Assembly: GCF_023156585.1 (NCBI RefSeq)
Contig: NZ_JALNMI010000004.1
Span: forward strand, 94,307 to 158,306
DNA from: Subsaxibacter sp. CAU 1640
GTDB lineage: Bacteria; Bacteroidota; Bacteroidia; Flavobacteriales; Flavobacteriaceae
DNA: 64,000 nucleotides
Direction of reading: 5' to 3'
This document shows positions 1 through 6,971 of this stretch, in pieces (the stretch's first letter is position 1; every line of letters starts with the position of its first letter). The notes below the pieces were generated by a model. The model did no database searches, was not told where the DNA came from, and was given only the letters and a program-made list of their open reading frames with translations. The translations under genes and the position numbers were made by a program.

Positions 1-483
1 TTCTGTTTTACCGAAAACATTCTTTCCATAATCTTTTCGAAGTTCATAATATGCTTGTGTCAGCACATCCTGAACAACCACATACATTTCGTATGAAGTG
101 AAATTATCATTTGACAAAGAAATAATAGCTTCTTTAGGATTATCTGATGATTTTGGATCTTTCAAACCATTACAATAGCTGCAAGAGGTATCGCCATTAT
201 TGTCTAAAAAAGCTTTGGCTATTTGCTTTAAGTCTTTGATTGAGGCTTTATCTTCTTCTATGAACAATTCATCATTTCCATTGATGGAAACCCTTAAAAT
301 ATTGCGTTCGTTGATATCAATATTGCAATTTGTGTTCGGCGGACACATTTCAGGGAGTTTTCTGTTGATGCCTTTATCGGCAGAAATGGTCGTGGTGACC
401 AAGAAGAAGATCAATAATAGGAAGGCAATATCTGCCATAGAACCAGCATTTACTTGAGGTGCATTGTGTCTTGGAGTTTTCAT
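1..483 (-). CDS. ExbD/TolR-family biopolymer transport protein (3' end outside window)
   Basis: Reading leftward from the ATG at 481-483 gives 161 codons still open at the window edge, so the C-terminus is missing. A short cytoplasmic N-terminus (residues 1-15) leads into one membrane helix (about 16-34, MADIAFLLLIFFLVTTT). Asp18 lies at its start, where ExbD/TolR proteins carry their proton-coupling aspartate. The rest is periplasmic and has a CPPNTNC stretch near residue 47 and a second Cys pair near 105. Known family role: with ExbB/TolQ it converts proton-motive force into work for outer-membrane transport; the partner would lie outside the window. A -7-like element TAAATTTG reads toward the gene at 549-556, without a convincing -33. 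The family call is firm; the specific partner is unknown. Confidence 0.85.
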   Translation of the reverse strand, partial: MKTPRHNAPQVNAGSMADIAFLLLIFFLVTTTISADKGINRKLPEMCPPNTNCNIDINERNILRVSINGNDELFIEEDKASIKDLKQIAKAFLDNNGDTSCSYCNGLKDPKSSDNPKEAIISLSNDNFTSYEMYVVVQDVLTQAYYELRKDYGKNVFGKTE

Positions 484-598
484 AATGAGCGATTTAATGG
501 TTTTGTTAAAGAAATCACAAATACAATGCCACAGTCAGTTTAAGATTTCAAATTTAAAATTCAAGGGTCAAGGTTATCTCTATGAATTATTGAAAATA

Positions 599-629
599 AA
601 AACGGGCAAGTGATGAGCTTGCCCGTTTT
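599..629 (-). terminator. Strong intrinsic terminator of the micro-ORF cluster
   Basis: A 12-bp perfect stem (AAAACGGGCAAG / CTTGCCCGTTTT) with a 7-nt loop. On the minus strand it is followed by a T-rich run. It lies 25 nt after the stop of the last micro-ORF and far from the ExbD start, so it terminates a transcript made of the micro-ORFs. Confidence 0.85.
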
Positions 630-654
630 CAACTACACTGATTGATTGATGATA

Positions 655-726
655 TTACTTTCTCGAGGTTTCCAGGTCGTCGTAGAGTCCGTTGGAATCG
701 TCTATGATTTTTGATAACGCTTTCAT
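655..726 (-). CDS. Micro-ORF C, 23 residues, acidic, unknown
   Basis: ATG at 724-726, stop TAA at 655-657, 23 codons; the core reads IIDDSNGLYDDLET and the peptide ends SRK. It is the last of three micro-ORFs in line. It sits 44 nt after micro-ORF B and just before a strong terminator. The spacer before it (CGAGCTTAA... ATCATCAATCA... CAATT-ATG) resembles the spacer before micro-ORF B, which suggests both were made by duplication of a unit. The peptide is unrelated to A and B. I do not recognise it; translation is inferred from ORF layout, not proven. Confidence 0.5.
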   Translation of the reverse strand: MKALSKIIDDSNGLYDDLETSRK

Positions 727-770
727 AATTGTTTGATTTGATTGATTCTGATTGATGATGCTTAAGCTCG

Positions 771-857
771 TTAACTTGTGTAACGTCTTTTATTGTTCCA
801 AGTTTCACCTTTTGTGTTGTGAAATAATCCTGCTGGTTTGTTCATTGATGTTTTCAT
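771..857 (-). CDS. Micro-ORF B, 28 residues, paralogue of micro-ORF A
   Basis: ATG at 855-857, stop TAA at 771-773, 28 codons. Residues 12-26 are FHNTKGETWNNKRRY, identical to the same stretch of micro-ORF A 47 nt upstream. The two N-termini differ (MKTSMNKPAGL against MRTLDSNKLTGN). Differences inside the shared core are mostly at third codon positions (AAC/AAT, AAT/AAC), which favours selection on the peptide rather than on the DNA. The peptide is basic, hydrophilic and has no signal sequence or membrane segment. Function unknown. Confidence 0.6.
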   Translation of the reverse strand: MKTSMNKPAGLFHNTKGETWNNKRRYTS

Positions 858-904
858 AATTGATATATTTTTTGATTGATGAATTGATGATGATGTTAAG
901 CTCG

Positions 905-994
905 TTAGTTTTTGTAACGTCTTTTGTTGTTCCAAGTTTCACCTTTTGTATTGTGAAAGTTTCCTGTCAGTTTGTTACTGTCTAAAGTTCTCAT
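905..994 (-). CDS. Micro-ORF A, 29 residues, first of a tandem set
   Basis: ATG at 992-994, stop TAA at 905-907, 29 codons, carrying the shared core FHNTKGETWNNKRRY at residues 13-27. It is the promoter-proximal member of the cluster A-B-C that ends at the terminator 599-629. About 100 bp upstream lies a run of TTAACA boxes (1091-1113). No cysteines and no hydrophobic segment, so a classic bacteriocin or membrane micro-protein looks unlikely. An RNA-binding or ribosome-associated role is possible for such a basic, Trp-containing peptide, but this is speculation. Confidence 0.6.
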   Translation of the reverse strand: MRTLDSNKLTGNFHNTKGETWNNKRRYKN

Positions 995-1090
995 AATTTC
1001 TAAAATTTTAATTGGTTATGTTAATGTTTATATCTAAAAGACGAGCAATTAAAATATTTGTTACAGTACTTTGTTAAACAAGGTAATGAT

Positions 1091-1113
1091 TTAACACTTT
1101 TTAACACTTAACA
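1091..1113 (-). promoter_or_regulatory. TTAACA box cluster upstream of the micro-ORFs
   Basis: Three TTAACA hexamers at 1091, 1101 and 1108; the first two form TTAACA-N4-TTAACA with a 10-bp period. Nearly the same 16 bases (one difference) occur at 34903-34918, also about 100-120 bp upstream of a minus-strand start. Direct hexamer repeats at a 10-11 bp period are typical of OmpR/PhoB-family response-regulator sites; the regulator here is not known. It could also serve the divergent hsp20 gene. Confidence 0.4.
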
Positions 1114-1198
1114 AACATTAAATCAGAAGGGTATAGGTATATGTTAAATGTCAAAATGACTGAAAAATAGTGTTTCTTTATTGAAAAATTGTCAGTTT

Positions 1199-1230
1199 TT
1201 GACCTTAAAAAGGGTTTGGTATTCTATTTG
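1199..1230 (+). promoter_or_regulatory. Probable hsp20 promoter
   Basis: TTG at 1199-1201, a 21-nt spacer, then TCTATTTG at 1223-1230, one mismatch from the Bacteroidota -7 consensus TAnnTTTG. It lies 52 bp before the hsp20 ATG. Assigned by eye from spacing and consensus only. Confidence 0.4.
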
Positions 1231-1282
1231 AAATGTATCAAGCAAACAAAAAATAATTGTTGAACTATAAAATTTGATAACT

Positions 1283-1762
1283 ATGACAACTTTAGTAAAA
1301 ATGCCTAGAAATGGCAGTGAAGTTTCCACTCAAAGAAACCGTTCGTCTTTACCAAGTTTATCATCTTGGGTTGACGATTTATTTGAAACAGGTTTGGGTA
1401 CAGGATTTCTTTCCAATTTCAATACTGGAATGACATTGCCAGCTGTAAACATCAAGGAAAATAAAGATGAATACTTCTTGGAAATTGCCGTTCCAGGAAT
1501 GAAGAAATCAGATTTCAATATCAATGTAGAGAATAAAGTGTTATCTATTTCTTCTGAAAAAAGTGAAGAAACGGTTAATGAAGATGAAAACTATACTCGC
1601 AAAGAGTTTGGTTATTCATCCTTCAAAAGAACTTTTACATTGCCAGACACTGTAGAATCAGAAAACATCAACGCGAAGTATAATGATGGCATTTTGACCA
1701 TTCATTTACCAAAACGTGAAGAGGCTAAAGAAAAGCCTGCCAAACGAATAGATGTTTCCTAA
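1283..1762 (+). CDS. Small heat-shock protein, Hsp20/alpha-crystallin family
   Basis: 159 residues, normal for the family. An N-terminal arm (1-45) precedes an alpha-crystallin domain (about 45-145), with IKENKDEYFLEIAVPGMKKSDF at its start split by no gaps, FKRTFTLP in the middle and YNDGILTIHLPK near the end. The C-terminal tail carries AKRIDVS, comparable to the I-x-I/V tail motif. Known role: an ATP-independent holdase that keeps unfolding proteins soluble in the cytoplasm. I start at the ATG 1283 rather than the in-frame TTG at 1274, because the ATG begins a typical sequence and the upstream codons add nothing. It is monocistronic, with its own promoter and a terminator at 1788-1818. Confidence 0.93.
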   Translation: MTTLVKMPRNGSEVSTQRNRSSLPSLSSWVDDLFETGLGTGFLSNFNTGMTLPAVNIKENKDEYFLEIAVPGMKKSDFNINVENKVLSISSEKSEETVNEDENYTRKEFGYSSFKRTFTLPDTVESENINAKYNDGILTIHLPKREEAKEKPAKRIDVS

Positions 1763-1787
1763 TTGATACTATTTATTCGGAACATTT

Positions 1788-1818
1788 AAAAGAGAGACCA
1801 ACACGGCTTCTCTTTTTT
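1788..1818 (+). terminator. Terminator after hsp20
   Basis: Stem AAAAGAGA / TCTCTTTT with a 13-nt loop followed by a T run, 25 bp after the hsp20 stop. Confidence 0.7.
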
Positions 1819-1902
1819 GTTAAATGTTTTCAACAATGGCAACCAACAACTGCTATTATGTCTTAATTTTGTACGAATTTTTTATTTGAAGAAAACCGCT
1901 GT

Positions 1903-3417
1903 ATGTCAGATATCATAGAATTAGAAAACCAACAAGAAACCAAAAAGAATCTTTACGATTATCAGCTTGCTGACCTCAATCGTATTTTTGAGGTATTCGA
2001 TAATTCGAAGGACAACTTCAACCTGTTGTACCAATTACCAACAGGAGGAGGGAAGACGGTTATTTTTTCTGAAATCGTACGTAGATATATTCAGAACCAC
2101 AATAAAAAAGTGGTCATTCTTACACACCGAATTGAGTTGTGCAAGCAAACTTCAAAAATGCTTACCAGCTTTGAAGTAAAAAACAAAGTCATCAACAGCA
2201 AGGTAAAAGAGCTTCCAGACCAAGACCAATACAAATGTTTTGTGGCGATGGTAGAAACGCTCAACAACCGTTTGAATGATAAAAAGTTAAAGCTCGATGA
2301 TGTAGGGCTCGTAATCATTGATGAAGCGCATTACAATTCCTTTAGAAAACTGTTCAAGTTTTTTGAGAAGTGTTTGATTCTTGGGGTAACGGCAACGCCT
2401 TTAAGTTCCAACATCAAGCTTCCTATGAAGGATAATTATGATAAATTAATTGTTGGTGATGACATTTCGACTTTAATCAAGAATGGATTTTTGGCACAGG
2501 CCGAGATGTACAATTTTGATGTGGAATTAAACACTTTGAAGATCGGTATCAACGGTGATTATACCGTTAAATCATCAGAAGCACTCTATACCAATGCCCA
2601 TATGCTTGGCAAATTGATGTTTGCATATGAAGAAATGTCCAAAGGCAAGAAGACTTTGATTTTCAACAATGGTATCAATACGTCCAAAGAAGTGTATTAT
2701 ACCTTTAAGCGTGCTGGTTATAACATACGTCACCTCGATAATACCTGTAGCAAGCAGGAACGCAAAGAAATTCTCAAATGGTTTAAGAATACACCTGACG
2801 GAATATTAACATCCGTAAGTATTTTGACTACTGGTTTTGATGAGCCTACTGTAGAATCGGTGATTTTGAATAGAGCCACACGTTCTTTGACCTTGTATTT
2901 TCAAATGATAGGTCGTGGATCGAGGATTCTGGACAATAAAGATAAATTTATGGTGCTCGATTTGGGGAATAATGTTGTGCGTTTTGGTCCTTGGAACCAA
3001 CCTGTAGATTGGCAGCACATCTTTAGGTATCCTGATATGTACTTGGATAACATTCGTAATGACGAAGACATCGAACGCGATTTTGTGTATGTGATGCCAG
3101 ATTCTATCCGAAGGAAATTTAAAAAGTCAAAGGATATTGACTTTGATATGAAGGCAGAATATAATGATGCGGTAGGAAAAGGGTTGAAGTCTTTTACAGC
3201 TATTGAGCGCTCCATTGAGCAACATTCTCAAATCTGTATCGATAACAGCGAGACCATTCAAGAGGCGCGTGCTATGACCAAACTTTTGACTGACGACATA
3301 GGTTATCGGATCAAGCAATATGGCTACTGCATTATGAACAGCACTCAAAACTATAAAGACTGGCTAATGGACGAATATGTAAGGCGTCTTCGGTTGAGTT
3401 TCAACGGAAAGTTTTAA
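1903..3417 (+). CDS. DEAD/DEAH-box superfamily 2 helicase
   Basis: 504 residues. The two RecA-like helicase lobes show GGGKT (Walker A, 48-52), DEAH (140-143), TATP (163-166) and QMIGRGSR near 335, the arginine-finger motif VI. The arrangement resembles the SSL2/RecQ-like helicases and the motor of type I/III restriction enzymes. The C-terminal 120 residues hold no domain I recognise. It is likely a cytoplasmic nucleic-acid translocase. No methylase, nuclease or specificity gene is adjacent, so there is no support for a restriction or defence role. The gene appears monocistronic. Confidence 0.88.
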   Translation: MSDIIELENQQETKKNLYDYQLADLNRIFEVFDNSKDNFNLLYQLPTGGGKTVIFSEIVRRYIQNHNKKVVILTHRIELCKQTSKMLTSFEVKNKVINSKVKELPDQDQYKCFVAMVETLNNRLNDKKLKLDDVGLVIIDEAHYNSFRKLFKFFEKCLILGVTATPLSSNIKLPMKDNYDKLIVGDDISTLIKNGFLAQAEMYNFDVELNTLKIGINGDYTVKSSEALYTNAHMLGKLMFAYEEMSKGKKTLIFNNGINTSKEVYYTFKRAGYNIRHLDNTCSKQERKEILKWFKNTPDGILTSVSILTTGFDEPTVESVILNRATRSLTLYFQMIGRGSRILDNKDKFMVLDLGNNVVRFGPWNQPVDWQHIFRYPDMYLDNIRNDEDIERDFVYVMPDSIRRKFKKSKDIDFDMKAEYNDAVGKGLKSFTAIERSIEQHSQICIDNSETIQEARAMTKLLTDDIGYRIKQYGYCIMNSTQNYKDWLMDEYVRRLRLSFNGKF

Positions 3418-3493
3418 CATATTCTTTCAAATTTTAGCTCCTTTTATTCGTTAGTTTTGACATTGGGAACGGTTTTTGTTCTGTAGAGAAGGT

Positions 3494-4213
3494 ATGGACA
3501 GAATTACATCTTCAAATAAATGGTCAATATTCATCCTAGGCTTGTGTATGCTGCTTGCTATGCCTCTTGCGGCCCAAGTGGATAGTTCATCTAAATCAAT
3601 TCCTATTCCAGCGGAAGAAAAAAAAGAGGAGAAGAAGGAGGTAACACCCACACCTATGATTGTTATTCCTGAAGAGAAGCCTAGTCTTACCAAGCCAAAA
3701 GAAAACATCAGTGGGATTCCCGTAAAGAATAAAGTGACGATGAAACCATCTGAAAAGGAATTCTCGATGATGGAGAAGAGCGACCTTATTGACCCTGGTA
3801 CTATCTATGAAGAGAAATGGACCAACGAAAAACGCAAAAGACAGCTCGAGATGTATGATGACATTCCGCCTGAATTATTGGGTGATCAGTTTTTAGGTGA
3901 ATTTAGAACCGACAGCGGCATGGTAACTGTGGTTTGTCGAGATTTTGGTGAGCAAGATGGCGACCTTATAATGGTCTATCATAATGATAAGGTGATTTTA
4001 TCTCGATTAGTACTGACCAATGGTTACAAATCCTTCGAAATTCCGTTGGTGCCTGGCATCAATAAGATAGACTTTCAGGCCCTTAATCAAGGGAGTTTGG
4101 GCTTTAATACTGCCGAATTTAAACTGATTGATGACAAGGAGAAACAAATATCCCAAAATCAGTGGTTTCTTGCCACCAGTAAAAAAGCTACTCTAGTTAT
4201 TACCAAAAATTAG
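3494..4213 (+). CDS. Secreted protein of unknown function
   Basis: 239 residues. A signal peptide covers residues 1-28: basic start, then FILGLCMLLAMPLAAQ with likely cleavage near A-Q. Next comes a low-complexity Lys/Glu/Pro linker (35-75), then a folded region of about 150 residues rich in beta-strand-like stretches. I start at the ATG 3494, because the TTG at 3476 would put six residues ahead of a well-formed signal peptide. Probably periplasmic or envelope-attached. Convergent with the small HMA-like gene 5 bp away. I do not recognise a family. Confidence 0.7.
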   Translation: MDRITSSNKWSIFILGLCMLLAMPLAAQVDSSSKSIPIPAEEKKEEKKEVTPTPMIVIPEEKPSLTKPKENISGIPVKNKVTMKPSEKEFSMMEKSDLIDPGTIYEEKWTNEKRKRQLEMYDDIPPELLGDQFLGEFRTDSGMVTVVCRDFGEQDGDLIMVYHNDKVILSRLVLTNGYKSFEIPLVPGINKIDFQALNQGSLGFNTAEFKLIDDKEKQISQNQWFLATSKKATLVITKN

Positions 4214-4218
4214 GCACT

Positions 4219-4485
4219 TTATGCCAAAGGAAAGAATGGCCCTGTGGGAACGGCGTGCAATTCCAGTTCTTTTACTTTATCTTCAATAGCTTTGACGGTT
4301 ACCACTTTATTGGTATGTATGACAAATACCGTAGGTTTAGAGCCGTTTTCGAACATAACGTCTTTGACGCCATCTAATTTCATTAAATTTTCTTCTATTT
4401 GTTTGAATTCATCAGGGTGTTTTGCATCGGTGGTGAATTTTTTTCCGTAGTTACCGGGAATGACGTTTTCTGATAGGAAACTCAT
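4219..4485 (-). CDS. Small HMA-like fold protein without metal-binding cysteines
   Basis: 88 residues with the beta-alpha-beta pattern of heavy-metal-associated (HMA) domains: a segment like EENLMKLDGVKDVMF followed by FVIHTNKVVTVKAIEDKVKEL. There is no cysteine at all, so the usual CxxC copper site is absent. No signal peptide, so cytoplasmic. The likely ancestry is a copper-chaperone-like fold that has lost metal binding or uses another ligand; function unknown. Confidence 0.65.
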   Translation of the reverse strand: MSFLSENVIPGNYGKKFTTDAKHPDEFKQIEENLMKLDGVKDVMFENGSKPTVFVIHTNKVVTVKAIEDKVKELELHAVPTGPFFPLA

Positions 4486-4605
4486 AGTATGCGTGTTTAT
4501 TAAATGTCTATTAAAATTAATTATTTTGATGGACTTTCCCTAACAATTTATTGATAGAAATGTATTTGATTAAGCGTCAGGCGGTGTCCCAGTGAGTAGT
4601 TTTGT

Positions 4606-5181
4606 CTATGTCCTAGTCTCTTTTGTTTTTCTTTTATTGGTATTCTTTGTATTATCCTTTGCATCGTCGTGGATGAGAGGATGATCTGTTTCGCCAAGAC
4701 CGACTATCTTGATGATGTTTACAACAGCGTTATAGAGCATAATGACTACCGAAATAAGTGCACCACTCAATAACGATGATAGGCCCAAGGTGCTGTAATA
4801 GATAGTAGCATACCAATTGGCCGGCACATCATCTGCCTCTGTGATGGGCAGGTTGAAGAGTTGAAAGCATATCATTGCCACAATAAACACCGCAGTGTCT
4901 ATGCGTGCTATGCGGAGCACTTGCGTATAATGGTCATCTTTTAAGCGCGACTTTGATGCCGAGCTGACACTTAAGAGTGTGAGCAAGAGGGCGAGGATGG
5001 TTGCCGATGCGAGCACGATGGTGTTGCAAAGGGTGTTGATGCCGGGCAGAGAGGTCTTGATGAGTATCTTGGCCTCATAGCCGCTGATACTACCAAGGAT
5101 GAACGCCCCGATGCCTGTGATGATGGCCGCTACAATGCCACCGTACAAGGCACGTTGATTGTACTTTGTAAGCTTGAGCAT
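4606..5181 (-). CDS. Four-helix integral membrane protein, unknown
   Basis: 191 residues with four predicted membrane helices (about 12-33, 48-74, 90-112, 125-158) and a charged C-terminal tail rich in Lys, Asn and Thr. No known motif. The region is markedly richer in G+C than its surroundings (32 of 60 bases at 5041-5100), which could mean recent transfer or different codon use. The DNA between this gene and the next (5182-5372) shows no gene I can support. Confidence 0.7.
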   Translation of the reverse strand: MLKLTKYNQRALYGGIVAAIITGIGAFILGSISGYEAKILIKTSLPGINTLCNTIVLASATILALLLTLLSVSSASKSRLKDDHYTQVLRIARIDTAVFIVAMICFQLFNLPITEADDVPANWYATIYYSTLGLSSLLSGALISVVIMLYNAVVNIIKIVGLGETDHPLIHDDAKDNTKNTNKRKTKETRT

Positions 5182-5372
5182 GCTATGATGTGTTTTTTAG
5201 AGGATTGTGATACTAAATTAAGAGAAGTGTATGGGATAAGTGAACTCATTTGCGGTAATTGTTAACCTTAACGTTGAATTACATGGATTTACGGAGGAAG
5301 AATTTGTTCCGATCATGCGAGATTTTGTTTAGACGATGAGTGTTTGTGGTTTGAAGATGGAATTTAAGTTTT

Positions 5373-6002
5373 TTATATTTTGAATATGACTCCCAGATTT
5401 AAACTAAGATGGAAATTTTTTCCACTTTTTTGATCAGTACTATCTGTGAATCCAAGAAAATTATAATTTTCAACAACTCCTAAAACTTGTGGTGCTATAT
5501 TAAACTTGTATCCAATGCCTCCATTAACTCCGAATTGTGTGGTGCTTGCCAAGCTTTTGATGTCTATATACCCATTTCCGTCGTTATAATTGGCCTCAGC
5601 TTTAGTCAAAATTCCGATTGCTGGACCATAGTGGGCATACCAGTTTCTGTTTTTTCCAAAATGGAAATTTAGGGTCAAGGGAATGGTGAGGTAGTTAGTT
5701 CTTTCTGAATATTCGTTGACGAAGATGAAAAAGTCGGTGCTGTTGGTTCCCATTTTTTGATAGAGCATGCCAGTGCGCAGGCTCCATCTACTATTAAAAT
5801 GGTAATTGGCGTATGCTCCGAACTGAATTCCGTTAATGGATGATGAACCGAATAGGAAAGAATCTAATTGATATGAAATGCTGTAGCCGATGACGGGTAT
5901 TATTTCTATATCTCCTTTTTCTCTAACTTGAGCATTGCATAATAAGCTGCTAATGGTCATTACAAAACAGAGTAGATACTTCATGTGTGAGTGGTTTTTC
6001 AT
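5373..6002 (-). CDS. Outer-membrane beta-barrel protein (porin-like)
   Basis: 209 residues. Signal peptide at the start (KYLLCFVMTISSLLCNAQ), then alternating hydrophobic/aromatic strands separated by short turns (for example SWSLRTGMLYQKMG, YLTIPLTLNFHFGK, YKFNIAPQVLGVVENYNF). The C-terminus ends in the hydrophobic strand LNLGVIFKI, as in the OmpW/OMP_b-brl class of 8-stranded barrels. Outer membrane; ligand unknown. The Met at 5984 is an equally plausible start, placing the signal peptide closer to the N-terminus. Confidence 0.8.
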   Translation of the reverse strand: MKNHSHMKYLLCFVMTISSLLCNAQVREKGDIEIIPVIGYSISYQLDSFLFGSSSINGIQFGAYANYHFNSRWSLRTGMLYQKMGTNSTDFFIFVNEYSERTNYLTIPLTLNFHFGKNRNWYAHYGPAIGILTKAEANYNDGNGYIDIKSLASTTQFGVNGGIGYKFNIAPQVLGVVENYNFLGFTDSTDQKSGKNFHLSLNLGVIFKI

Positions 6003-6169
6003 TAGATACGGTCTTCTCTATTTGGTTGCGTGAAAATACTGACTAATTGTTGAGTTTTTTGAGTTTCTGATTTTATTGTGCGAGAATCACTTCGGCAGTT
6101 TGCACTTCGAACTCGTGTCCGAGAGTAAAGTCAGAAGCAATAACTTATGGCCGTTGTTGTAAATAGTTT

Positions 6170-6440
6170 TTAAACGTAATTTTCTGGATCTTCTCTGAAA
6201 GAAGTCAATTTTTCCTTATATGATTTTAAATATTTATCTAATTCTAAATAATCCATTTCACCATTATTTTCAACTTCAGATAACCATTTTGACTATTCTA
6301 CTGAAGTCAATATTAAAGACATTATTCTTGTAGCAGAGTAAAATTCAGATTGTGTAAGTTCGGGAAAACGTTGAGATATTTTCGGTGGTATTTTAATGTC
6401 TGAATCCCAAAATGATATATAAGTATTTAGCTTGTTGCAA
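6170..6440 (-). pseudogene. Relic of a small gene, interrupted by a stop codon
   Basis: Read on the minus strand, one frame gives about 80 codons of protein-like sequence (for example DIKIPPKISQRFPELTQSEF, then MSLILTSVE) broken by a single TAG, continuing as SKWLSEVENNGEMDYLELDK to a normal TAA at 6170-6172. No convincing start codon remains. The ancestral family is not recognised. The flanks contain AACGTTGCAAC-like and CAACAACGG-like stretches, such as often border small mobile cassettes in this phylum; that resemblance is only suggestive. Confidence 0.55.
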
Positions 6441-6471
6441 CGTTTTCTGTGTATGGTTCGATGGGTGAAAA

Positions 6472-6909
6472 TTACTTTTCAAGTATCTCCACTAGCTCCA
6501 CCTCATACACCAATGTAGAGTTGGGGTGAGGGAAGCTGTGCTCTCCACTGCGTTTACTTAATGATGGTGGTACAATCAGTTTTTTGAGTTCGCCTTTCTT
6601 CATGCCTACCAATCCTTCGTCAACACCTGCGATGGCCTGGCTACCACCCACCAATACCTTTACAGGATTCGGCAAGGTACGAGAATCGAACAACAAGGAA
6701 TCATTAGTGTAAGACATAGTTTCATGTATCAGCACTTCCTGTCCCACCTTGGTAGGCACGCCGCTACCTTCTTTAAGTATTTTATACTGAAGTCCTGAAG
6801 CAGTAGTTATAAAACCATCGGTTTCTTGCTTTTTATCAGAGTTGCAGTTAAAACTTATACAGCATATAAATAAAATGATTAGTACAGTCGATGTTGTAGT
6901 TTTGGTCAT
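6472..6909 (-). CDS. FKBP-type peptidyl-prolyl cis-trans isomerase, exported
   Basis: 145 residues. N-terminal hydrophobic export signal (VLIILFICCISFNC), Cys22 being the likely lipidation site although the lipobox is imperfect. The FKBP domain (about 35-143) shows ASGLQYKILKEGSG at the start, a G-Q-E-V strand, FDSR, and the C-terminal LVYEVELVEIL strand. Known role: speeds proline isomerisation of envelope proteins during folding. Facing the periplasm if lipidated. It is 62 bp downstream of the acyltransferase gene on the same strand and could be cotranscribed. Confidence 0.88.
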   Translation of the reverse strand: MTKTTTSTVLIILFICCISFNCNSDKKQETDGFITTASGLQYKILKEGSGVPTKVGQEVLIHETMSYTNDSLLFDSRTLPNPVKVLVGGSQAIAGVDEGLVGMKKGELKKLIVPPSLSKRSGEHSFPHPNSTLVYEVELVEILEK

Positions 6910-6971
6910 AGCTTTAGTTTTAGAGACTACAAGTTAAATTATTTTCAAACAGATATTCACAATATGTTATA

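Noticed and set aside
1903..3417. Restriction-modification or defence helicase
   Set aside because: Motor motifs fit, but there is no methylase, nuclease or specificity gene next to it.
5182..5372. Possible short coding stretch before the beta-barrel gene
   Set aside because: A few open codons in one frame but no start, no conserved pattern and no RNA-like structure.
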